Below are positions 1-5,166 of a stretch of 5,166 nucleotides of DNA, piece after piece (position 1 is the stretch's first letter; the number at the start of each line of letters is the position of its first letter). Below the pieces are notes generated by a model, which did not search any database, was not told the DNA's origin, and saw only the letters and a list, made by a program, of their open reading frames with translations. Position numbers and translations under genes: made by a program. This stretch comes from an uncultured Flavobacteriales bacterium (lineage in GTDB: Bacteria > Bacteroidota > Bacteroidia > Flavobacteriales_D > Sanyastnellaceae), in contig CALACF010000019.1 in the NCBI GenBank assembly GCA_937890245.1, positions 1-5,166 of the forward strand. Reading direction: 5' to 3'.

Positions 1-566
1 GGATTTATCTGAGCGACGACCCTGAGTTGCAAGAAAGCTACCCCAAGGCGCTCAAGGAGGCCCTGAAGTACGCAACGAATTTCGTAAAAAAGGACAAGGA
101 ACTAGCGTACGTTTTGGATCAGACTGAGTTCTTTGAAGAGCTGCGCGTAGCGGCAATTGCCCAAGCAGACACGGAGATGGACGCTGAGAAATACACCCGC
201 GCAAAGAGTATTTACAACTATTTAGTGAAGCTCGACTTGAAGGACCCCTCGGCCTACATGATGCGTGGATTTGCCAATTACCAAGCGCGCAGCAAACGCG
301 ACGCCTATCTAGATTTCGACATTGCCTGTGCGCTCGTCGGGACGATGACCGGGCGAACAAAGGCAGCCGATGAAACGGGCCACTACCGCGATGAGCCCTT
401 GACCGAATCCCAGGGGAACCTCTTGAAAACGAGCATCATTTCTGCAGCTGAACAGCTTGACGCCGACGGCGAGCGGGCCAAGGCGGTGGAGCTGCTCGAG
501 TACGGCCTCGGCCTCTTCGAAGCAGATCGCAGCTTCATGGTGACGTACAGCTCTATCATCGGATGA
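1..566 (+). CDS. TPR-like helical repeat protein, C-terminal part (5'-truncated by the window edge)
   Basis: The reading frame is open from base 3 to the TGA at 564-566 (187 visible residues). A TTG at base 27 could serve as a start, but the frame continues upstream with plausible protein (IYLSDDPE), so the gene most likely begins outside the window. The visible protein is soluble and mostly helical, with no signal peptide or membrane segment. A TPR-like helix pair is clear around the segment AEKYTRAKSIYNYLVKLD, followed by DPSAYMMRGFANYQ. A further helical pair near the end (GERAKAVELLEYGLGLFEAD) has the same spacing of small and aromatic residues. TPRs normally act as protein-protein docking surfaces. 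The stop overlaps the start of the histidine kinase by four bases (ATGA), which suggests translational coupling and a shared function, perhaps as a scaffold or input partner of the kinase; that role is inference. The exact family is not recognised. Confidence 0.75.
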   Translation, partial: IYLSDDPELQESYPKALKEALKYATNFVKKDKELAYVLDQTEFFEELRVAAIAQADTEMDAEKYTRAKSIYNYLVKLDLKDPSAYMMRGFANYQARSKRDAYLDFDIACALVGTMTGRTKAADETGHYRDEPLTESQGNLLKTSIISAAEQLDADGERAKAVELLEYGLGLFEADRSFMVTYSSIIG

Positions 567-1711
567 GCCCTGCGCAGCCCGCGCACGAAAACCCTGCGCA
601 CGCTGCGCTCCACATCATTTTACTGGATGACGGCGCCGATCGCGCCACCGACATTGAAGGGGCGCTTGCGTCCTTCCATATCGATTTCCAGCTGAGCCGC
701 GTCGATCGACGCATCCACTTTTTATCGGCGCTTGCCGACCCGCCCGATGCTGTGATTTCAGCAAGCATTGCGGGCGGCTACCCCGGCTTGGACGCCTTGC
801 GCGCAGCCCGGGCCCTATACCCCGAGCTGCCCTTCATCTTTTGCGGCACGCCGACCGATGCTGAAGCCGTGGCGGCATGGCGCGCTGGGGCTGACGACTA
901 CATTTTTCTCGACGAGCTTGACCGGATGCCTGCTGCGCTGGAACGGGCGGTGGCCCGACGGATCATGCGCGCCCGGAATGCGCGAAGGGCCGAAGAAATC
1001 GAAGGGCTCAACCGCGAGTTGCTGCAGCTCGTGCGCCACGTTGACGGCGTGCGTGACGAGGAAAAAAAGCGGCTCGCCCGCGAAATCCACGATCAACTCG
1101 GCCAGGAACTCACCGCACACAAGCTGGGGCTGTATTGGATTCAGCGCGAACTCGCCGGGCGAGAAGATGCCCCGTTGTTTCGGCGCGTGCTCGACAAGCT
1201 CAGCGAACTGATCGACCTGAACAGCACGACCATTGCCACAGTCCGAAGCATCGCCCATCAGATGCGGCCGGTCGTCCTCGACGAAATGGGTCTCGTCCCC
1301 GCACTCGAATCACTGGTCCGCGACTTCAATCGACAGGGCGGTGCATTGTGCGGGTTGCGGGTTGGGTCGGGCAAGGACGCGGGCCAAGACGCCAACCAGG
1401 ACGCGAGCGATAACTTCGCCCCCTTGTCCCCCGCCCTAGAAACCGACCTCTTCCGCATCGCACAAGAAGCGCTCACCAACATCGGCCGCCACTCAAAAGG
1501 CCAACACGCCTACATTCAACTCACCCAATCTCCCGGCGATCTACTGCTCGAAATTGGCGACGACGGCGTGGGCTACGCAACAGAAGACCGCCCATTCGGT
1601 CTCGGCCTGATCGGAATTCGCGAGCGCATTCGGGCCCACGGCGGCCAAATCGAAATCGACTCAACGCCCGGCCGTGGCACGTCCATCCGCGTGCGCATGC
1701 AGCTCGATTGA
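563..1711 (+). CDS. Soluble NarL-type sensor histidine kinase with an N-terminal degenerate receiver domain
   Basis: This is a 382-residue two-component kinase that should autophosphorylate on His and pass phosphate to a NarL/FixJ regulator. Residues about 16-133 follow the receiver fold: an acidic pair (LDD, 21-23), the loop before GLDAL (76-80), and AGADDY (108-113). The phospho-acceptor Asp position is Ala67 and the conserved Lys is Leu116, so it should not be phosphorylated. A charged helix (about 134-170) leads to a HisKA_3 dimerisation domain with REIHDQLGQ, giving phospho-His176 followed by Asp177 and Gln181 (the DxxxQ phosphatase motif of this family). The HATPase_c domain has an N box (QEALTN, 301-306), G1 (DDGVG, 333-337), G2 (GLGLIGIRER, 346-355) and GRGT (370-373). 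No transmembrane helix is seen, so the kinase is cytoplasmic. The ATG overlaps the upstream stop (ATGA) and has no Shine-Dalgarno, consistent with coupled translation. A short triplicate repeat interrupts the start of the ATPase region (1373-1408). The probable partner is the regulator at 2090-2794. Confidence 0.93.
   Translation: MSPAQPAHENPAHAALHIILLDDGADRATDIEGALASFHIDFQLSRVDRRIHFLSALADPPDAVISASIAGGYPGLDALRAARALYPELPFIFCGTPTDAEAVAAWRAGADDYIFLDELDRMPAALERAVARRIMRARNARRAEEIEGLNRELLQLVRHVDGVRDEEKKRLAREIHDQLGQELTAHKLGLYWIQRELAGREDAPLFRRVLDKLSELIDLNSTTIATVRSIAHQMRPVVLDEMGLVPALESLVRDFNRQGGALCGLRVGSGKDAGQDANQDASDNFAPLSPALETDLFRIAQEALTNIGRHSKGQHAYIQLTQSPGDLLLEIGDDGVGYATEDRPFGLGLIGIRERIRAHGGQIEIDSTPGRGTSIRVRMQLD
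1373..1408 (+). repeat. Three tandem 12-bp units inside the kinase gene, encoding [K/Q]-D-A-x three times
   Basis: The units are aaggacgcgggc, caagacgccaac and caggacgcgagc, coding KDAG, QDAN and QDAS (residues 271-282), followed by DN. They are in frame and lie between the start of the HATPase_c domain (GLRVGSG) and the helix carrying the N box (LSPALETDLFRIAQEAL). In related kinases this connection is normally a short loop, so the repeat looks like a locally expanded hydrophilic loop. It is unlikely to disturb catalysis because all nucleotide-binding motifs follow intact. Confidence 0.75.
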
Positions 1712-1728
1712 TTTTTAACCCCCACCAC

Positions 1729-2076
1729 ATGTCAGACCAACAACCATGCCCAGCCTGCTCCTCCCCTTACGGCTACTCCGATGGGACCTCGATGAACTGC
1801 CCGGAATGCGGCCACACGTGGGCAGCTGGAAGCGAAGCAGACGAGGATTCCGCGGAAACCGGTGACCAAATTTTGGATGCCAACGGAAACCCGCTCCAAA
1901 ACGGCGACACCGTCATCGTAATCAAAGACCTCCCAGTCAAAGGTGCGCCCAAGCCCGTCAAGGCCGGCACAAAAGTGAAGAACATCCGGCTTGTAGATGG
2001 TGATCATGACATCTCATGCCGGATCGACGGCTTCGGAAAAATGGGTCTAAAGTCGCAGTTCGTGCGCAAGGCCTAA
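1729..2076 (+). CDS. phnA (yjdM): PhnA/YjdM-family zinc-ribbon protein
   Basis: A 115-residue protein that matches the E. coli YjdM (formerly PhnA) family in length and layout. The N-terminus is a zinc ribbon with two CxxC pairs, Cys7/Cys10 and Cys24/Cys27 (CPAC, CPECGHTW). An acidic linker (about 34-48) leads to the family's C-terminal beta domain with its hallmark stretches DANGNPLQNGD (50-60), VIKDLPVKG (64-72), GTKVKNIRLVDGDHDI (80-95) and GFGKMGLKSQFV (101-112). Despite the historical name, the family is not an established phosphonate-degrading enzyme: phosphonoacetate hydrolase, also called PhnA, is unrelated. Its molecular role is unknown to me. A TTG at 1708 in the same frame would add seven residues overlapping the kinase stop, but the ATG at 1729 gives the usual family N-terminus and is preferred. 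It lies 17 bases after the kinase and 13 bases before the response regulator. Confidence 0.93.
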   Translation: MSDQQPCPACSSPYGYSDGTSMNCPECGHTWAAGSEADEDSAETGDQILDANGNPLQNGDTVIVIKDLPVKGAPKPVKAGTKVKNIRLVDGDHDISCRIDGFGKMGLKSQFVRKA

Positions 2077-2089
2077 GTATCTTCAAGCG

Positions 2090-2794
2090 ATGAGAAGTTC
2101 GAAAAAGTACCGGGTCGTTTTGTGTGACGACCACAGCATTGTTAGAGCGGGGATCAAGAGCTTGGTCGAGGGCTTTCCAGACTTTGAAGTGATGGGAGAT
2201 GTTGACACAGGAGAGGCCGTATTTCCACTGTTACGCAAGGCTGATAAGGCCGGGGGCACGGCGGGTGAGGGACTGCCAGATGTGCTGCTGCTGGATATTT
2301 CACTGCCGGGCCGAAGCGGTCTCGAGGTGCTGAAGCAAGTGAGGTCGATGTATCCGAGCGTGGCTGTATTGGCATTGAGTATGTACCCGGAAGACCAATT
2401 CGCAATCCGCATGATCAAGGCCGGCGCCATGGGCTATTTGCACAAGGACAGCGCCCCCGACGTGCTCGAAGCGGCCATGCGCTCTGTGGCTGATGGGAAG
2501 CAGTACATCAGCGCCGATTTGACGCGGTTGATGATCGATGAAATGTCCCGCGACGACAGCGTTTTGTCACACCAAACCTTGTCAGACCGCGAGTACGAAG
2601 TGCTCTTGTACATCGGGGAAGGCAAGACCATGACAGAGATTGCAGGGCAATTGAGCCTGAGCATCAAGACGGTCAGCACCTACCGGTCGCGAATCCTTGA
2701 CAAGATGCGTTTGAACAGCAATTCGGATTTGGTTAAGTATATTTTGCTACACGACTTGGCCCCGGGCGGTGCGGACCCGACGGTCTCTAAGTAA
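2090..2794 (+). CDS. NarL/FixJ-family DNA-binding response regulator
   Basis: A 234-residue transcription regulator, presumed target of the histidine kinase at 563-1711. The N-terminal receiver (about 7-130) keeps all key residues: acidic pair Asp13/Asp14, phospho-acceptor Asp69 in LLLDISLPGRSGLE, Ser97 at the end of beta-4, and Lys119 in GYLHKD. It should therefore be phosphorylated normally. The C-terminal LuxR-type helix-turn-helix (about 162-220) begins with TLSDREYEVL and contains the family's recognition region (TEIAGQLSLSIKTVSTYRSRI). The linker between alpha-2 and beta-3 (residues 50-62, DKAGGTAGEG core) is longer than usual. Length otherwise fits the family. The ATG at 2090 is 13 bases after the PhnA-family stop, with no clear Shine-Dalgarno, so it is probably co-transcribed. 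Leucine codon use differs sharply from the kinase (TTG-rich rather than CTC-rich). The DNA targets cannot be told from the sequence. Confidence 0.95.
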   Translation: MRSSKKYRVVLCDDHSIVRAGIKSLVEGFPDFEVMGDVDTGEAVFPLLRKADKAGGTAGEGLPDVLLLDISLPGRSGLEVLKQVRSMYPSVAVLALSMYPEDQFAIRMIKAGAMGYLHKDSAPDVLEAAMRSVADGKQYISADLTRLMIDEMSRDDSVLSHQTLSDREYEVLLYIGEGKTMTEIAGQLSLSIKTVSTYRSRILDKMRLNSNSDLVKYILLHDLAPGGADPTVSK

Positions 2795-2810
2795 ACACGA
2801 ACTGGGCACG

Positions 2811-2817
2811 AAGGAGG
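2811..2817 (+). promoter_or_regulatory. Orphan Shine-Dalgarno-like aaggagg
   Basis: A near-perfect anti-16S match lies 17 bases after the response regulator stop, but no ATG, GTG or TTG follows at 4-12 bases. The only near-cognate is an out-of-frame CTG at 2824, whose frame has no recognisable protein. It may be a chance purine run. It makes the start of the downstream phosphatase gene ambiguous. Confidence 0.2.
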
Positions 2818-2851
2818 CACAAGCTGAACATCGGACAATTCCCACGGCAAG

Positions 2852-2875
2852 GCAGGCACTCAATCTTACGCCTGC
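2852..2875 (+). other. Small potential hairpin in the leader of the phosphatase gene
   Basis: GCAGGC (2852-2857) is the reverse complement of GCCTGC (2870-2875), with a 12-base loop between. It lies in the 109-base gap between the response regulator stop and the preferred phosphatase ATG. No T-run follows directly (a run of five T occurs at 2893-2897), so it is not a standard terminator. It could attenuate or stabilise the message, or be chance. Confidence 0.2.
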
Positions 2876-2903
2876 GGGCAAGGACGGTCGCATTTTTACG
2901 GCC

Positions 2904-3833
2904 ATGGAATCCGCACCAAATTTGACCACACATACCCATCGACGATTTCTCGAAGATCGTCAGCAAATTCTAGCCGAGAACGAGCGCCTGAGAGCCGAGA
3001 TTGCAACCCATAAAAAATTGACCTTCCGTCTGCGGGACTCCTATGTGAAAATCACGCAGAGTATTCTTTCCGCAAAGCACATTCAGAAAATCGCGCTACC
3101 TGGCGAGCGCAGGCTGCAGCAGGTTTTTCCCGGGGCAGTGCTAATGGACCGGCCGCGGGACGTGGTCAGCGGCGACTTCTTTTGGGCGGGGCGGCACCAG
3201 AGCTGGCGCATTCTCGGGGTGGTGGACAGCACCGGGCACGGGATTCCAGGGGCAATGATGTCGATGATCGGTCACAATGTTTTCGAGCAGACCCTGAAAG
3301 AAGGAAGTTTTGATGTGCTGGGCCGCTTGCTGGATCAAGTGAGCATGAGACTGAAGACGCGGGACCGGATGATTTCAGATTGCCCCATTTCGACGGCCAG
3401 CAATGATTTATGTTTCGACGCGGCGGTGTTGGCCGTGCATGATTCTGGTCAGCGTGTGATGTTCAGCGGGGCAGTGATGGACTGTTTTCGTATTCGAGAC
3501 GGCCGCGCAGAAATTTGGAGGGGCGATCGGGCGAGTTTGGGGGGCAGCCACATGAGGATTTTGCGCGCGACCGGCGGCACAGAGCAATTCAGTACAATTG
3601 AAATGGAGTCCAAACCCGGCGATCAGTTTTACTTAATGAGTGACGGCCTGCGCGATCAATTCGGCGGGGACAACGAACGAAAGCTGGGCCGAAAACGTCT
3701 TGCTGAATTGCTCGTCGAGCACAGCTGCTTGCCCACAAACGAGCGCATCGCCGCCATCCACCGGTCGTTCCTTCTTTGGAAAGGCGCCAACGAGCAGGTT
3801 GACGACGTGATCTTGGTCGGCCTTACGCTGTGA
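2904..3833 (+). CDS. SpoIIE-type PP2C serine/threonine phosphatase with N-terminal coiled coil
   Basis: A predicted metal-dependent protein phosphatase (309 residues from the ATG at 2904). Residues about 13-55 form a charged coiled coil (LAENERLRAEIATHKK). The catalytic domain follows from AKHIQKIALP (57-66). The expected metal-binding acids are present: Asp91 in VVSGDFFW, Asp108 in VVDSTGHGIPGAMMS, Asp172 in CFDAAVL, Asp247 in MSDGLRDQFGG, and Asp300/Asp301 in EQVDDVILVG, so it should be active. The usual GANNP-like motif is replaced by GAVMD (189-193). No GAF, PAS, HAMP, TPR or membrane segment precedes the domain, unlike many relatives. An in-frame GTG at 2769 would add 45 residues, overlapping the regulator by 26 bases, but that extension looks non-conserved and basic, so the ATG is preferred; confidence in the start is moderate. 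It probably dephosphorylates an anti-sigma-factor antagonist or similar protein; no such partner is in the window. Its end overlaps the convergent oxidoreductase gene by 11 bases. Confidence 0.9.
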   Translation: MESAPNLTTHTHRRFLEDRQQILAENERLRAEIATHKKLTFRLRDSYVKITQSILSAKHIQKIALPGERRLQQVFPGAVLMDRPRDVVSGDFFWAGRHQSWRILGVVDSTGHGIPGAMMSMIGHNVFEQTLKEGSFDVLGRLLDQVSMRLKTRDRMISDCPISTASNDLCFDAAVLAVHDSGQRVMFSGAVMDCFRIRDGRAEIWRGDRASLGGSHMRILRATGGTEQFSTIEMESKPGDQFYLMSDGLRDQFGGDNERKLGRKRLAELLVEHSCLPTNERIAAIHRSFLLWKGANEQVDDVILVGLTL

Positions 3834-4860
3834 GACCGCGATCAGAGGCCGCGTAAATCCGCTCTATGATATCAACCACTTTGAGCCCTTCCATGGCGTT
3901 GGTCGTGATGCTGCCGCGGCCGGTCAAGGTGTCGACAACGTTTTGAATCACGAAGCCGTGGTTGGCTGCTGAACCTTTGTAATGTCCGTAATCATTTGCC
4001 GGATTGGCATCTGCAAGCACGGGCATTTCGTAATCCCGCACATGACAGTACTCGACCTCATTCATGTACTGCCCGCCCACCTTTACGGTGCCGTTTTCGG
4101 CTATCACTGTCAACGAACTTTCAAAATTCTGGTCGTCAACCGCTGTAGAAAATTGCAATGAGCCGATGCCGCCTTGGTTGAAATCAAAAGTCACCAGGCC
4201 GCTGTCTTCAAAGTCTGTGTTGTGGCTGTGGGCGAAATCATTGAACCGCGCCTGGATGTTTTTTATATCGCCAAAAAGCCAATACAGGATGTCGATGAAG
4301 TGAGAAAATTGCGTGAACAGCGTCCCGCCGTCCAAGGCCAGCTGCCCCTTCCACGGAATCTTGCTATAGTACCGATCGTCGCGGTTCCAGAAGCAGTTCA
4401 CTTGCACCATGTAAATCTCGCCGAGGCGTCCCGATTCAACGAGTTCCTTCAACCACTCGCTCGGAGGCGAATACCGGTTCTGCATCACACAAAAGGCCTG
4501 GCGACCAGCGTTCAGGGCCGCATGCAAAACGCGCTCGCCGTCAGCCACGGTCAAAGCCATCGGCTTCTCAATGATCACGTGGCGCCCCGCCTCGAGCACC
4601 TCAACCGCTTGGTCAGCGTGCAAGCCATTTGGCGTACAAATACTGACAATTTGAATCTCCGGATGCGCTTCGAGCATCTCTGCAGGCGTCCCATAAAACG
4701 GGACCCCTGCCTCTACGGTCTCAGTTACTTCACACGCCTCTGCGCTTCTAACATCCACCATCCCATGCAGCTCACACTCTCCATGGCGCTTGACCATTTC
4801 TGCATGGCGTTTGCCAATATGTCCGAGGCCGATCACGCCAAAGCCGATAGGAGTATTCAT
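3823..4860 (-). CDS. Gfo/Idh/MocA-family NAD(P)-dependent oxidoreductase, probably nucleotide-sugar dehydrogenase
   Basis: A 345-residue cytoplasmic oxidoreductase. The N-terminal Rossmann fold carries the dinucleotide motif GVIGLGHIGKRH (8-19), then CTPNGLHADQA (75-85) and the family's catalytic EKP (98-100). The C-terminal alpha/beta domain has CFWNRDDRYY (156-165), LDGGTLFTQFSHFID (176-190, with the expected active-site His187 and Asp190) and a sheet region ending in SITTNAMEGLKVVDIIERIY. From memory, this version resembles proteins found in Bacteroidota surface-polysaccharide loci, and by analogy with the WbpB/WlbA group it may oxidise a UDP-linked amino sugar at C3; the substrate is inference. 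A frame extension to 4899 would add 13 residues (MCRTFVQLKTRTS), but the ATG at 4860 places the Rossmann motif at the usual distance and is preferred. No Shine-Dalgarno precedes it. The gene converges on the phosphatase gene with an 11-base overlap, and the signalling genes on its other side give no functional clue. Confidence 0.92.
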   Translation of the reverse strand: MNTPIGFGVIGLGHIGKRHAEMVKRHGECELHGMVDVRSAEACEVTETVEAGVPFYGTPAEMLEAHPEIQIVSICTPNGLHADQAVEVLEAGRHVIIEKPMALTVADGERVLHAALNAGRQAFCVMQNRYSPPSEWLKELVESGRLGEIYMVQVNCFWNRDDRYYSKIPWKGQLALDGGTLFTQFSHFIDILYWLFGDIKNIQARFNDFAHSHNTDFEDSGLVTFDFNQGGIGSLQFSTAVDDQNFESSLTVIAENGTVKVGGQYMNEVEYCHVRDYEMPVLADANPANDYGHYKGSAANHGFVIQNVVDTLTGRGSITTNAMEGLKVVDIIERIYAASDRGLTA

Positions 4861-4938
4861 GGAGGTACGCGTTTTGAGCTGCACAAAGGTGCGACACATT
4901 CCTCAATTCCCAGCCTAAATCTTATCTCACAGCCCGCT

Positions 4939-4960
4939 CCTTTCCCGCCCCTTTCCCGCC
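4939..4960. repeat. Perfect tandem repeat of an 11-bp unit, possible operator
   Basis: Two adjoining copies of cctttcccgcc (4939-4949 and 4950-4960), read as ggcgggaaagg on the - strand. A third, partial GCGGG continues the 11-bp phase on the start-proximal side (around 4934-4938). Copies spaced one helical turn apart are typical of activator sites that bind side by side. If the TAAGAT at 4919-4924 is the -10 element, the copies would cover the -35 area. Function is inference. Confidence 0.45.
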
Positions 4961-4968
4961 TCTTTATC

Positions 4969-4983
4969 GACTTCAAAAAAGTC
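4969..4983. other. Short inverted repeat, gactt-5-aagtc
   Basis: GACTT (4969-4973) and AAGTC (4979-4983) flank an A-rich 5-base spacer, just upstream (on the - strand) of the 11-bp tandem repeat. It could be a protein-binding half-site pair or a weak hairpin. The related octamer atcgactt occurs at 4966-4973 and again at 5033-5040, and AGTCGAT appears inverted at 5135-5141. These are short enough to be chance. Confidence 0.2.
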
Positions 4984-5095
4984 AAAACGTCCGTCACCAG
5001 AGGGATACCCTATTTAATTAGAAAACCTGAACATCGACTTTAGTGGCAATTCACTGAGCAGACCTCAAACACTGGCGCTCGTGTCAGCTAATCGG

Positions 5096-5109
5096 ACATG
5101 CTGTCATGT
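5096..5109. other. Short inverted repeat, acatg-4-catgt
   Basis: ACATG (5096-5100) and CATGT (5105-5109) flank a 4-base spacer. It lies in the non-coding region near the right edge and could be a regulator-binding palindrome for a gene outside the window, but the arms are only five bases. Confidence 0.15.
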
Positions 5110-5166
5110 GTTGGGGTCGCCTTGGCAGGATTTTAGTCGATTTGTGGGGGCGGTGTGGATTGGCAT

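Larger units (their letters stand above)
4861..5166. other. Non-coding region upstream of the oxidoreductase gene, running to the window edge
   Basis: No convincing gene was found here. A + strand frame stays open from 5018 to the right edge (possible GTG at 5081), but its translation has no recognisable features, and - strand frames entering from the right edge stop within about 80 bases. The region should hold the promoter of the - strand oxidoreductase gene. A candidate -10 hexamer, TAAGAT on the - strand (4919-4924), would give a leader of roughly 50 bases, but it has no good -35 partner. The stretch 5011-5023 is A+T-rich. Short inverted repeats occur at 4969-4983, 5042-5055 and 5096-5109. 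I see no tRNA, terminator with a T-run, or attachment site. Confidence 0.5.

Noticed and set aside
768..1211. Alternative + strand frame inside the kinase gene
   Set aside because: Composition rich in Ser, Cys and Arg with no motif; explained by the overlapping real gene.
815..1258. Open frame on the - strand within the kinase gene
   Set aside because: Shadow frame in a G+C-rich gene; the + strand frame carries receiver and HisKA_3 motifs throughout, while this translation has no domain signature.
1712..1728. Possible terminator or promoter between kinase and PhnA-family genes
   Set aside because: Only 17 bases, with a short T-run but no stem; too short for either.
1729..2076. Phosphonoacetate hydrolase or phosphonate catabolism role for the PhnA-like protein
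   Set aside because: The protein is a small zinc-ribbon YjdM-type protein, unrelated to the hydrolase of the same name, and no phosphonate genes are nearby.
4174..5043. Long open frame on the + strand opposite the oxidoreductase gene (289 codons)
   Set aside because: Antisense shadow: the - strand frame encodes an unmistakable Gfo/Idh/MocA protein with all family motifs, and the + strand translation has no recognisable domain.
5042..5055. Inverted repeat AGTG-6-CACT
   Set aside because: Four-base arms are expected by chance at this frequency; mentioned only as part of the non-coding region.
5018..5166. + strand frame open to the right edge, possible divergent gene from GTG 5081
   Set aside because: Only about 28 codons are visible after the GTG, with no Shine-Dalgarno or recognisable motif; too little to support a gene.

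Overview
The window reads as a chromosomal segment of a moderately G+C-rich bacterium (mid-50s percent by eye). I place it, with moderate confidence, in the Bacteroidota/Rhodothermota neighbourhood. The stand-alone SpoIIE-type phosphatase (with the IQKxxLP...RPRDVVSGDFFW...EQVDD signature) and the Gfo/Idh/MocA oxidoreductase (with an NRDDRYY...GGTLFTQFSHFID signature) both resemble proteins I know from that group. Most starts also lack a Shine-Dalgarno sequence, which is common there. No rRNA, tRNA, CRISPR, insertion sequence or phage gene was seen.

Left part (1-3833, all + strand): five closely packed genes that look like one signalling operon. They are the C-terminal part of a TPR-like helical protein (cut by the left edge); a soluble NarL-type histidine kinase that overlaps it by 4 bases (ATGA); a small PhnA/YjdM-family zinc-ribbon protein 17 bases downstream; a NarL/FixJ response regulator after another 13 bases; and a SpoIIE-type PP2C phosphatase with an N-terminal coiled coil. 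The likely flow is kinase to response regulator. The phosphatase would be a second output acting on phospho-serine/threonine, perhaps in a partner-switching pathway whose other members lie outside the window. The kinase has no membrane segment; its N-terminal domain is a receiver fold that has lost the phospho-acceptor Asp and the conserved Lys. Its input is therefore probably cytoplasmic, possibly protein-protein contact with the TPR protein.

Right part (3823-4860, - strand): a Gfo/Idh/MocA NAD(P)-dependent oxidoreductase, probably acting on a nucleotide sugar. It converges on the phosphatase gene and overlaps its end by 11 bases, so no terminator separates the two. Upstream of it, 4861-5166 has no convincing gene. 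It contains a perfect 11-bp tandem repeat next to a possible -10 element, plus short inverted repeats.

Points that stand out: a kinase/regulator pair split by a PhnA-family gene, the degenerate receiver on the kinase, a 12-bp triplicate insertion in the kinase's ATPase region, and a strong leucine-codon difference between the kinase and its presumed partner.
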